DNA of 64,000 nt, taken from NCBI GenBank assembly GCA_947650285.1, contig CANTFL010001446.1, forward strand, positions 62,001 to 126,000, written 5' to 3'. Numbering within the stretch: position 1 is the stretch's first letter; every line of letters starts with the position of its first letter. A program made the position numbers and the translations under genes. Below are positions 1 to 8,833 of this stretch, piece by piece. The stretch is from Hyaloperonospora brassicae. Taxonomy: Eukaryota > Oomycota > Peronosporomycetes > Peronosporales > Peronosporaceae. The notes under the pieces are model-generated. The model searched no databases. It was given only the letters and a program-made list of their open reading frames with translations, and had not been told where the DNA came from.

Positions 1-20
1 AAGCAGTTTACGAATTTGAA

Positions 21-170
21 GTGTGGATTATGCCGCATCATGCAGGGGTGGACCTCATTCTCGGGATAGATTTCATGGTGCCAGCCGGTATCCGACTGGG
101 CTTGTTCAACGCGACAGCTAAACTGCCAGATGAGATCTCCATACCTTTATTAAGATCAACGAGAGATGTC
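21..170 (+). pseudogene. Retropepsin C-terminal remnant
   Basis: The first readable frame contains DLILGIDFM, the hydrophobic turn near the end of gypsy aspartic proteases (family pattern: ILG(M/I)DWL). The catalytic DSG motif would be left of the window. The frame ends at 281, but family resemblance fades after about residue 45. It is followed by poorly conserved linker sequence to about 1.3 kb with no long frame in which I recognise a domain. Confidence 0.55.
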
Positions 171-1319
171 GACGACACCTCATACGGTATGAGATCACGG
201 GAGGACCAGCAAGAGCATTGGATGTCGAGAGGTTGTCATATGGAGAGTTCCGCATGCAGCGGAATCAACCCAGTAATCTGACTCATGTGCTATGGATTCG
301 TCGCCTACCTACACTCGTGCCGAAGGTGATATACAATAAGAAAGGGATAGCTACGAGAGTAAGGCTGACGAAAGTCTCGACAAAGAGCACTTCGTGTCCA
401 GCGCACTACCCAATCGGGCTATGGTCACCACACGAAATTCTACCACGGGATGAAGGCTACGTAAGCCTGATCGCGACGAAGTATCACGACTGGCAGGTGT
501 TACAATATGATATTGTGATGGACGGATGGTTGCTGAAGAAAGAGCAGCAGAAGTATGCGGAGTGGCTGAGTCAACAACCACCTGCTGTCGAGCGGCGAGC
601 CTATACACATCCTACAAGAATTTAACGACGGGAGGATCACGTCCACCGTGACAAAACGACCACGTCTGACGAAGAAGTCGACACGCCCATAGGGCGCAAC
701 GATAATGAATTTACCCAGACCGGGATAGATTGTGAACACGATCTGAGGAACAATTTGGGATTGACAAAGGAAACAACCACCAGACGAAGCCTAGGAAACG
801 CTACTCCCGCGCGAAAGATGTGCTCAGTCACGTGCACGGGAAGTGATAGCGGTAGTATCGACGTATGCTGCTCAACCCAACCCGGCGAATCGAGCGCTGC
901 AAACGGACAAGTTGATACCAAACCAGTATCTGCCAGCCGACCCGACGACCTGCGAGACGATATGATGACAGGCTAGTACGAATCAGAGTTTGATGATCTA
1001 GATCGCCGATTCTTGTGTGCATTAAAGGCAGGCAATGCGACGAGCACGGGTGACCCATCGACACCTCCTCCGATCGAAGCACCAGAAGTTGAGCATATCG
1101 CGAACGACATCAGCCTGGTAGATTATGCTTAAGAAATTGCGTTCTGACCAGATCTCACGGAATTAGCGCCGAACAAACTGAACTACACCGGACATAATGT
1201 TGTATGCATGGATCACACGTAACCCAGCAATCAAAGTTGATTGGTGTGTTGCGAAACCACGAAGGGATCATGATCTCCACTGGTAACTCGCTACCGCCTC
1301 CAGCGTACGGGGCGGTATG

Positions 1320-2240
1320 CGATATCGACGTCCAAAGTCATATCCATCAAGCATTGGGCCAAACAAGTTCCATTGCGCTACCTATCGAAGCTTTACGAGC
1401 TGTTGAAGGGATTATTGGATGCAAGGTTAATATCGTTTTCCCGAAGTCCATGGGCGTCGCCCATCGTAATCGTCCCAAAGAAGAATGGAATCAACATACG
1501 GCTATGTATCGATTATAAACTGGTCAATGCAGTCACGGTAAGTATGGAATACACATTGCCCTTAGTCGAAGATCTGTTCAACGAACAAGACAGCTACCAG
1601 TGGTTTTGCTCACTCGATGCGGACAGCGGATTTTGGGCGGTAATGATGACGGAACGAGCGCGGCATGTGTCAGCGTTTGTATGCGCCTTGGGGCATTTTG
1701 AGTGGTGGTGTATGCCGTTTGGACAAAGCATGCTCCCATGATCTATCAACAACTTGTTGATAACGCGTCGTGGGGGTATGTTAGCCGAAAGGTGGTTGGC
1801 AATACTTCGCGGCTAAGATTAAAGTGGCCAAAGATGAACCAACGAGTAATAGTGCAACCTTAACCACATAGATTGACGAGTTAGGAACGGGAGGATCAGC
1901 TTTGACAAAGGTTGAATATGATTACCGAGTACTCGACGAGCCTGATCCGTTGAAACGTCTGGTAAATGATCCGGCGAGCAACATGTTTGCTACAGGCGAA
2001 TTTGATGTCTCTATTGCTGCCACGTGTTCTGTCAACGATCGTTTGTAGAAGATATATGTTTTGGAGGCAAAGGTTTCGACGAATGTTTAGCGACGCTCGA
2101 CCGATTACTGGCACGCTTTACGTAGTTTCGAATTAGCATTAGCTTTACAAAGAGCATCTATGTACAACCTCAAGTGTGATTCCTATCGCACAAGGTGACA
2201 GCACAGGGCATTGCAGCCGACCCGACCAAACTGGGTAAAC
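1320..2240 (+). pseudogene. Ty3/gypsy reverse transcriptase remnant
   Basis: The frame from 1373 to 1741 encodes the RT fingers and palm: ISFSRSPWASPIVIVPKKNG, then CIDYKLVNAVT, then SLDADSGFWAV and FEWWCMPFG. These correspond to the gypsy RT blocks S-P-x-x-S-P-(V/I)-V-V-K-K, R-(V/F)-C-(I/V)-D-Y-R, D-L-x-x-G-Y and P-F-G-L. The block with the catalytic Y-x-D-D should follow at once, but a stop and frame loss at 1741 remove it; I could not find it downstream. RT is not functional. Confidence 0.75.
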
Positions 2241-2275
2241 ACGCTGAGTGACCATTTTCAACGTCAAAAAAGGAT

Positions 2276-2690
2276 ATGCAAGCGTTTCTAGTCCCGATTA
2301 ACTGTTACAGCCGGTTCATCCAGAACATCGCGGTGCACGGAGCATTATTGTATCAACTCAAGGAAGAAGAATTCTTGTCAGAAGCAAACCTGGTCGGTGC
2401 ACGCGCATTCTTCACTATGTTGCAAGAACAAATTATCAAGGCTCCAGTTCTGCGTCAATTTGTTTTAACGGCCGACGTTCATGTTACGGTTTTTGCTAAT
2501 AATTGGGCGTAGCAGTACATTGATGCAAATGCACGACAAAACATTGCACCCCGTCCAGTTTTGGGGCCGAGTGTTGAAGGAAGGCGAGACTAAAAACCAC
2601 CCTGCGGAGCGCGAAGTGCTAGCTTTACTTCATTTGCTGAAGATTACGCATACTCTCCTCGCAGGAAAAGTCATCCACGTCTACACTTGA
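2276..2690 (+). pseudogene. Ty3/gypsy RNase H remnant
   Basis: Two overlapping frames together resemble the RT connection and RNase H of gypsy pol. The first has NCYSRFIQNIAVHGALLYQL, the usual block after RT (x-Y-R-R-F-I-x-x-(F/Y)-(A/S)). The second has LHPVQFWGRVLKEGETKNHP followed by AEREVLALL, matching the RNase H pattern P-(I/V)-x-(F/Y)-x-S-R-x-L-x-x-x-E-x-x-Y-x-x-x-E-(K/R)-E. The frames are offset by a frameshift near 2480-2510. Confidence 0.65.
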
Positions 2691-2936
2691 TTCTCGACGA
2701 TGGAACGGCTCTTCACGTCCAATACACTGTATGGAAGAGGCGTCAGCTTCGCTGTTTTAATCTCGCCGTATCATCTGAAGATCAAGAGAGTGAGATAAAA
2801 CGATGTGGATTTCGATCAGTTGTTACAAGCATACATCACACCATCTATAGAACTCGACGAGTCGCAACGAAACATTGCTCCACCGGCCAAACACTCAGCG
2901 AGTGTCAGACTAGATCCTGAACTCATCTATGCGCGC

Positions 2937-3403
2937 TTACCTTCCCCGTTTGCGGGTTTTGTGCTTTCGTTCGATGGGTACGCGAAAAAAGAGAAGCACG
3001 GAGGTTTTGGGAGCTCCTCGTGGATACTGTGGTAATTGCCCGAATGGAACATTATGATTGCGGCGAGTGCATGCCTGTCGGCTACGCCAGTAAACGTAGC
3101 ATATAACACAGGATGAATTTATGGAATGCAAGCGGCTCCAGAAATTAAAGTGCCCGACTTAATTATTGTGGGTGACTCCAGGCTCGCAATCCAGCAATGC
3201 ATGGGGGTGATTGCATGCAATAAATATTCGTTACAGGCGATATTAGCGCGTCACAACGAATCAGTCGCCCAGTTCAACTCGGTCCGGCATGTGCACGTTA
3301 TACGGTGCTACAACGCAGCGGCAGATACGCTGGCAACCGGAGCCTTACAAACTAAGTCGGGGCAAGTGGTGGAATACCCAGTACGATTGATCAAGCTGCA
3401 ATA
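2937..3403 (+). pseudogene. Second RNase H-like domain remnant
   Basis: The frame ending at 3035 carries FVLSFDGYAKKEKHGGFGSS, and the frame from 3126 carries LIIVGDSRLAIQQCMG and then RCYNAAADTLATGAL. These fit the D-G-x-x-x-x-x-x-(G)-G, (I/V)-x-G-D-S-(Q/R)-L and N-x-x-A-D-x-L-A blocks of the ribonuclease HI fold as used by plants and archaea. An extra RNase H between the first RNase H and integrase is known in several gypsy lineages. A stop at 3033-3035 separates the two pieces. Confidence 0.55.
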
Positions 3404-3804
3404 GCTTAATCGCATGCAAGAGAGGTTACTTGTTGATACTCCTTCGTCGTCAGAAGAGAAAGAGCTGCCAACGATGATATCAACTACGCGGATCCAAACT
3501 CGACGAGTCCTATTTGCTGATCAACCGACCCGAGAACAACTGGAAACACCAAGTCGCGCAAGAACACGCCTAATTAAGAGCGAACAAGTGCCAGAACGAT
3601 TCGGGGACGCAAAACATGCGGGGGGAATTCGAGAAGACCACTCGACGGTCCGAGAGTCGACAAGTACCAAAACACTCGATAGAAACGCCTAGACGCCGAG
3701 AATCACCGAGTATTTAAGATATTGATCCGTTAGTCGTACAAGACGAACACAGAAAAAGGATCTCGAAAACTCAAAATGAGGAAGAGAAGTGGGCAGGGCT
3801 CAAG

Positions 3805-4858
3805 ATGTTCCTTAGGGGCGAGCTCAATAGGCTGACCCATAGACAGGTTAGCTACGCCGAGAAAAACGGAGATCGTTTCGTACTGAGCGAGGATGGTATA
3901 CTTTATTACCTAGGCCGGCGTCGCGAGTCGAGAGAGTCGATGGACGAAGACCAAAAGTTACTATTGGTTGTCCCCACGACTCTGATCGATAAGGTTCTGC
4001 TAATCTGTCATGACTCCGTGGAAGGCGGACATCAAGGGATCGTGAGGACATTTCACCGAGTGGAGTCCGACTTATACTGGACTGGACTCTACGCAGATGT
4101 GTCAAAATACATACATGCATGTGAAGATTGCAGTACCAGCAAGAGGACACTCGCCAGGTAATGTCGTATCCAACCAACCTTTTAGGTGGTATCAATGGAC
4201 TTTGTCATCCCTTTACCGACAACCCGACGAGAAAATACGGCGCTGCTAATGTTTCAAGATCACTTCACCGGATTCGTGATTGCGAAAGCCATGAGTGCAA
4301 CAGGTGCTTTAGAAGTTGCGAAGGCTTTCGAAGAAAATGTTTTTCGTCGTTTTAGAGCTCCCAGCCTCATTCGCCCTTAGAAACTCGAGATTCATGAGTG
4401 AGGTGTTTCAAACGTTCGCCGAGAAGATGGGGTCTAAATGTAGAGCTACATTGAGTTACAGACTTCAAGCAAACGTACAACAAGAACGCAGCGTGAAGAC
4501 AATGATTCAGACAGTGCGAGTGTATGTGGAAGACCCCTTTCAAGCAGACTGGGGCGACATTGCCGAGCGATTGGTACACGCGATCAATAACTCCAGAGAC
4601 TGTACGAGAAAGGACACCCCTTGCTACCTAGTTCATAGTTGGGACGCAAACTCTACACTGAAGGCTATGACCGATCCGATACGGAGAACACCGGCTGGAG
4701 TGGACAAAGTGATAGACTCAGCAGACCCAGTCATGTGGAGACGCGAATGTAATCGCCAACGAGAGATTACGCTCAGGCTCGCGAAGGAATATCAAGTCAG
4801 CGCAAAAGCTCGACGTGCAAGAGATCATAATGAAAGGCTAAGCCCGGCGGAACGATGA
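3805..4858 (+). pseudogene. Ty3/gypsy integrase remnant
   Basis: Three frames cover an integrase. The zinc-binding part (3805-4161) has CHDSVEGGHQGIVRTFHRV and then CEDCSTSK, the HHCC pattern with H-D/H and C-x2-C. The catalytic core follows as VSMDFVIPLPTT and FQDHFTGF (first catalytic D in MDF; the usual second block is D-x-(F)-(S)-(G/K)-(F/Y)). The frame from 4316 continues as core and C-terminal sequence (FAEKMGSKCRATLSYRLQAN, where the family has a T-x-Y-x-P-x-x-x-G-x-x-E block; here the glutamate block reads QANVQQERSVKTM). Frameshifts lie near 4160 and 4330. Confidence 0.7.
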
Positions 4859-4971
4859 ACCCTCTCACGAACAGCGCAATCAGATCTTACTCAAGAATAA
4901 AAGCAATAAGATGAAGAAAGAGAGTCGCCAGACGAAAACAGGTCGAAGAAGGGGACCAAGTACGGCTATTC

Positions 4972-5450
4972 ATGAACAAAATCAAGCTTGGCCTGAAGAA
5001 GAAACTGGCTCATCGATGGCATAGGCCGTTCCGCATAAAGCGACGAGTGGAGGATTTTGCTTTCGAATTGGAGTTACCCGAAAAGAGTGGGTATCAATTC
5101 TATCCAATCGTGCATCTATCACGCTTGAAGAAGGTCAGAGACCATGGTGAACGTCCTATCAAAAGGTTGGTAATTGCACTCGTCGAGGCTGACCGTTTCT
5201 ATTTCGATGAAGAACTGTTATCAGAGGATACGTGGGAGCCAGGTGGAGCAAGCGGTAGATATGAAGTAGTAGCGATCTTGGTTGACGACTTACCACTCTC
5301 GACGAGCATCGGCAGGACTCAGTGACGGTTCCTGGTGAAGTGGAATATCTATGACACACCGACGTGGAAGCCGTTATCTAATCTGTCATGCGGAGGTCTG
5401 TTATACGATTACCTATGGCAGAAGAAGCGTGATAATCGGTTTAAGATGGT
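4972..5450 (+). pseudogene. Integrase tail and chromodomain remnant
   Basis: The frame 4972-5325 has HRWHRPFRIKRRVEDFAFEL, the GPF/Y-like integrase tail (family: (W/H)-x-G-P-(F/Y)-x-(I/V)), followed by PIVHLSRLKK, the usual V-(F/H)-(H/V)-V-S-x-L-(K/R) block. After a stop at 5323 another frame reads FLVKWNIYDTPTWKPL, which matches the chromodomain core (F/Y)-L-V-K-W-x-G-(Y/F)-x-x-x-x-x-T-W-E-P. The chromodomain therefore sits at the end of pol as in chromoviruses, but with a broken frame. Confidence 0.7.
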
Positions 5451-5600
5451 GCGGGTGGCAGACGAATGTTAGCCACGCACCACAGCCACCAATACCCTTA
5501 TCTCTGTAATGACGCGCAGGCAGAGATGAAGGGGTAAGCAACTGCGTCAATATCGTACAAGGTACATGGAAGAAATAGACTGAATTACTTAAACGAATCA

Positions 5601-5680
5601 CCTAAAGACTCGACGAGTCAACACTCGTCCAGTCAACCTTCGACGAGTCAAGACTCGACACCTCAAGACTCAGCGAGACA
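5601..5680. repeat. Short tandem array of a GACTCGACGAGTCAA-like unit
   Basis: Four imperfect units of about 15 bp, all built around GACTCGACGAGTCAA, stand just after the old gypsy pol. The core ACTCG-A-CGAGT is palindromic around one base. The same core occurs singly at about 1931, 2853, 3499, 6311, 6912 and 20520, and as a longer array at 15264-15480. Confidence 0.6.
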
Positions 5681-5782
5681 AGCTACCGGCTAGAATGAAT
5701 ACTATAAGTATAAGATGGCGACGTTATCCGCAAATTCGTCGGGTTGCGAAGTGGAACGCTAGGCGACCGAGGTGGCGAAAAT

Positions 5783-7113
5783 CTACGTATCACGACGTTT
5801 TTTCGGAACCGGGGCAACGGGGCTAACAGTAGGAGGATCGGGTTCGTTGGGATCAACGTCCTCGACGATACGAGACACCATATCACTCTCTACAACTATC
5901 GCGGGCAAAAATACTGGAAACTCAGGATGGCGTGGTCGGAACCAAGTGTTGTAAAGGTGCTCTTCCGGATGAGTCAACCACTAGACCCGCCATGGCTACA
6001 AATCATCCAACGACCCGATCTTGGGAAACCAGTCAGGACTTGAAGGAATCTACGCGTGACTCACGAGTGAGTAGTGGGGCACGGAAGGTTCAAAAAGAGC
6101 TCGGGATAGAGCTCAGGGGCCGGTCCGTCCGGCATCCGCACGGAGACAGCTTCATCGAGGATACGGTTGAAGGACTTTACAGCCAGTAGGAGAAGATCTC
6201 TACGACTCTTGCGAGCAGCGGAGTATTTCAACCAAAGTGCTAAAAGAGTTATCGCATAGGCAGTCGACCGGGCAGAGTCAAAGTCTAGGTACATACCCTT
6301 CAGGACGCTGGACTCGACGAGCCAATGTTTCCTCTCCCACAAAGCGACGTTCACCTTCGATCAAGAACTAACAGTTCCATCACCGTAGACTTTATGACGA
6401 AACATGCAGTACCGAAACCAAGCTTCACATACAGCGTCCAGCATAATGTTCGTCCGGTGATACCTTTTAGCATTCGAGAGTCTGGCCCAAGCATCATCAG
6501 GGCGAGCCGCCGCCAAAAACAGCGGTAAGTCCGGGAACAAACCGAGAGCATCATGACAGGGATGGGACAAGGACTGAACACGTCCGTAATCGCGCGAAGA
6601 GCAGCCTCTGACACGGGAGTAGCCGCTACGACAAACCTTCCATGGATATCTTCCATGCGAAGGGGCAACCGAGCGGCAGTAATATGGGCCTAACACCGAG
6701 CCGAGCCGGGGTGGTAAAACGTGATATCCGCACTTTGCCGCATCGCGAGAGTATCACAAGATTTACGTGCCGCAGCCTGAACCGCTCAAGTGCAAAACAC
6801 CGACAGGGGCACACACAACGAGAGAAGCAACCCCAACACCACCGATACGAAAAAGGAAGGTGCGACAGAATCCTCAGTCGTTTCAATGGCCGCAGCCGAC
6901 GAAATGCTTGATCGACGAGTCGACATTACACGAGGCGCCGCTACAGAGACGATGGAGATAGCCCCCGGTGTAGATACGTACCGGGAACTTTTGGTGGGAC
7001 GCTAACAGCTCCAAGAAGCGAGTCGATGGGAGGACTGGCGTTCCCCGGACCGACAGTACTAGAAGACAAGCTGGTCTGAAAGCGAAGAAGAGCATGAGAG
7101 CACCGTGGATCAC
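5783..7113 (-). pseudogene. Remains of a convergent minus-strand gene 3' of the old gypsy pol
   Basis: No known family was recognised. Several minus-strand frames read like a decayed protein: one (5783-5977) has HPEFPVFLPAIVVESDMV and ends in the basic tail PKKRR; another (6061-6354) is rich in leucine and arginine around ALWLKYSAARKSRRDLLLLA; further frames at 6361-6668 contain PLFLAAARPDDAWARLSNA. Stops and frameshifts separate them. The plus strand here offers only short unconvincing frames. Position and orientation match the antisense ORFs of the two younger gypsy copies: 3' of pol, transcribed toward it. Sequence similarity to those ORFs is at best weak by eye, so common origin is an inference. 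Confidence 0.4.
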
Positions 7114-7203
7114 GAGAATTCATGACGAAATGGAATGGAATGTGGGCGAGACAAAGCTCAACACCCACTATAACGCAAGCAGCGGAATCGACTGGACTAG
7201 ATG

Positions 7204-7208
7204 ACGTA
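7204..7208 (+). repeat. Target-site duplication of gypsy copy 1 (left)
   Basis: ACGTA stands directly before the TG of the 5' LTR and again directly after the CA of the 3' LTR (14972-14976). A 5-bp duplication is normal for Ty3/gypsy integrase. Confidence 0.9.
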
Positions 7209-7734
7209 TGTAACGGGGTCACACGTCGGCTGGTAGCCGACGATAGGTGTGGTGCACACACGAGAGGGGGGTATCCTATAAGGTAATATTAGAACACAGT
7301 GAGCGTATCAATTGTTGAAGACTGGTGTCTGTCATCAATTGATTGCAAGATCTTTTAAGAGGTTATTTAGGGCAGGTTAAATACGTTGTTCTAAGGTGTT
7401 CTTTTAGGTTAAATGAAGAAATAAAATTCAGTTCCCATTTTGATCAACATAAGACACGTGCCTTACGAGGCGTCTTTGATCGGGAGGACAGAAGCAACGC
7501 CTGTAAAGGTAGCTTGTCCTCGAGCACTCTGTGCTGTGATTCATTTGAATCGTTTGGTCCCTCTGGAACGGGGACCGTAAGCTCTCTGAGCTGTTGACTC
7601 TCTGAGTCGGGTTTTCTGAACCACCCTTTAAGCTCTCTGAGCTGTTGACTCTCTGAGTCGGGTTCTTTGAACCGAAGTTGCTCATTGAGCGTAAAGTATT
7701 CCTCTGAATTAAGGAGCTGTGTAGCTCCGCTACA
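7209..7734 (+). repeat. 5' LTR of gypsy copy 1
   Basis: 526 bp, TG...CA ends. Near the start it carries CGTCGGCT-GGT-AGCCGACG (7224-7242), an 8-bp hairpin. The second half is an array of very short hairpins: AGCAC-TCT-GTGCT (7523), GATTC-ATTT-GAATC (7538), AGCTC-TCT-GAGCT (7580 and 7631), GACTC-TCT-GAGTC (7596 and 7647), GGTTC-TTT-GAACC (7661) and GGAGCT-GTGT-AGCTCC (7713). A 51-bp unit (7580-7630) is tandemly repeated at 7631; the 3' LTR has this unit once. Confidence 0.95.
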
Positions 7735-7736
7735 CT

Positions 7737-7744
7737 TGGTAGCA
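7737..7744 (+). promoter_or_regulatory. Probable primer binding site, gypsy copy 1
   Basis: Two bases after the LTR comes TGGTAGCA, which could pair with the 3' end of a tRNA ending TGCTACCA, as in many initiator-Met tRNAs. Pairing beyond eight bases is not evident (CTAG follows). The matching site in copy 2 is at 24822-24829. Confidence 0.45.
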
Positions 7745-7793
7745 CTAGTAGTCAATCTACACCTGAGTCGGTAACGACTGATTCTCTGCGAGG

Positions 7794-8828
7794 ATGGAGC
7801 AATCCACACCCCTCTCTGAGGCTCAAAAGGTCGCGCTTGATAAGCTGACCGCGGCCGTAGGCCTAGAGTATGTGGAGTTTCTAGCTGCACAGGGTCCCGA
7901 TGTGCTCAATGCACGAGTCGAGGCCTTTATGCAGTATGAAACGGCCCTGTTGGGCCAGGTTCAAAACCAAGTAGCGTCGGCTATGCCGACACGCTACGTG
8001 GCTATGCCACCAGAAGAGGCTAATCCTCGTCCCCTTCGGGTGGACGTTAAATGTTACTCCGGGAAGGAGGGGGAAAACTTGACCCTCTGGATCCGTGAGA
8101 TTGAGATGGCCATGGACTCTGGTCTCATCTCACTAGAGAACCAGCGGGTCTCTTTGGCTATCTCTAAGCTCGATGGTAGAGCTAGAGAGTGGGCTTTGAC
8201 GTGTGGCACGTCGGTCGATTTGGCATTTCCCACGTGGAAATCGCTCAAGTTAGACCTCATGCGAGTTTTCTCGCCGCCTAACCAGGCATATCGCGTGCGA
8301 TCACGCTTCTTATCAACCCGTCAGGGTAAGAGCGAGTTAACGGACTATGTCCAAGAGTTGAGAACTCTAATGGCTGCTATGCAGTCTGACCCTCTCCCTG
8401 AGACTGTCTACGTGACAGTCTTCATGGAAGGTCTCCGCACTGGCGTGGCCAGAACCGAGGTTTTTCGGGTTCATCCCTCTACTTTTGAGGAAGCTGTGAG
8501 CGTCGCTCAAAATGCTGAGCACAACTTCAAGTCGGCCAGACTTGGTTGGAATGGGTACAACCCAAGCTTTGCGAGGGCGGCCTCTGCGAGGACTTCGGCT
8601 TACTGTAAGCAAGAACCGATGGATCTTAGCCATGCTGAAGATGAAGGCGAAGCGGAGCTTCATGTTGCGGAGCAACGACAGGATGTGAGACGCTGTTACA
8701 TGTGCGGAAGCACTAAACACTTGCGTCCCACTTGTCCTTTGCGTAAGCAACAACCGACTCCTATGAGTCGAAACCCCAGCCTCAACCAGAAACCTGGTAT
8801 GGCACGGGGAAATGTTGACCTTCAGTAG
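7794..8828 (+). CDS. gag: Gag polyprotein, gypsy copy 1 (intact)
   Basis: Structural protein that packages retrotransposon RNA into cytoplasmic particles. The 344-residue frame starts at ATG 7794 and runs to TAG 8826. The middle shows the retrotrans_gag pattern, with REWALTCG, WKSLKLDLMRVFSPPNQAYR and ELTDYVQELRTLMAAM at about residues 120-205. Near the end lies one zinc knuckle, CYMCGSTKHLRPTC (CX2CX4HX4C form, about residue 300), for RNA binding. The start is chosen because it is conserved in copy 2 and is the first ATG after the leader. Five bases after the stop is the ATG of pol, in the -1 frame. Copy 2 has a frameshift in this gene; here it is whole. Confidence 0.92.
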   Translation: MEQSTPLSEAQKVALDKLTAAVGLEYVEFLAAQGPDVLNARVEAFMQYETALLGQVQNQVASAMPTRYVAMPPEEANPRPLRVDVKCYSGKEGENLTLWIREIEMAMDSGLISLENQRVSLAISKLDGRAREWALTCGTSVDLAFPTWKSLKLDLMRVFSPPNQAYRVRSRFLSTRQGKSELTDYVQELRTLMAAMQSDPLPETVYVTVFMEGLRTGVARTEVFRVHPSTFEEAVSVAQNAEHNFKSARLGWNGYNPSFARAASARTSAYCKQEPMDLSHAEDEGEAELHVAEQRQDVRRCYMCGSTKHLRPTCPLRKQQPTPMSRNPSLNQKPGMARGNVDLQ

Positions 8829-8833
8829 ACGCG

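Larger units (their letters stand above)
1..5450 (+). mobile_element. Old, degraded Ty3/gypsy element (internal part)
   Basis: A plus-strand Ty3/gypsy pol is recognisable in order: protease tail, reverse transcriptase, RNase H, a second RNase H-like domain, integrase and a chromodomain-like end. Frames change many times and stops are frequent, so nothing here can make a full polyprotein. Gag and the 5' LTR would lie left of the window. No LTR of this element could be recognised. It is much more decayed than the two gypsy copies at 7.2 and 24.3 kb and belongs to another lineage by its RT and integrase sequence. The motif CTCGACGAG recurs through it. Confidence 0.8.

Noticed and set aside
7444..7890. 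Minus-strand ORFs over the 5' LTR and gag start (also at 24574-24975)
   Set aside because: They span LTR, primer site and gag, are not conserved in length between copies, and contain the tandem LTR unit in translation. Unlike the antisense ORF near the 3' LTR they lack silent-site bias.
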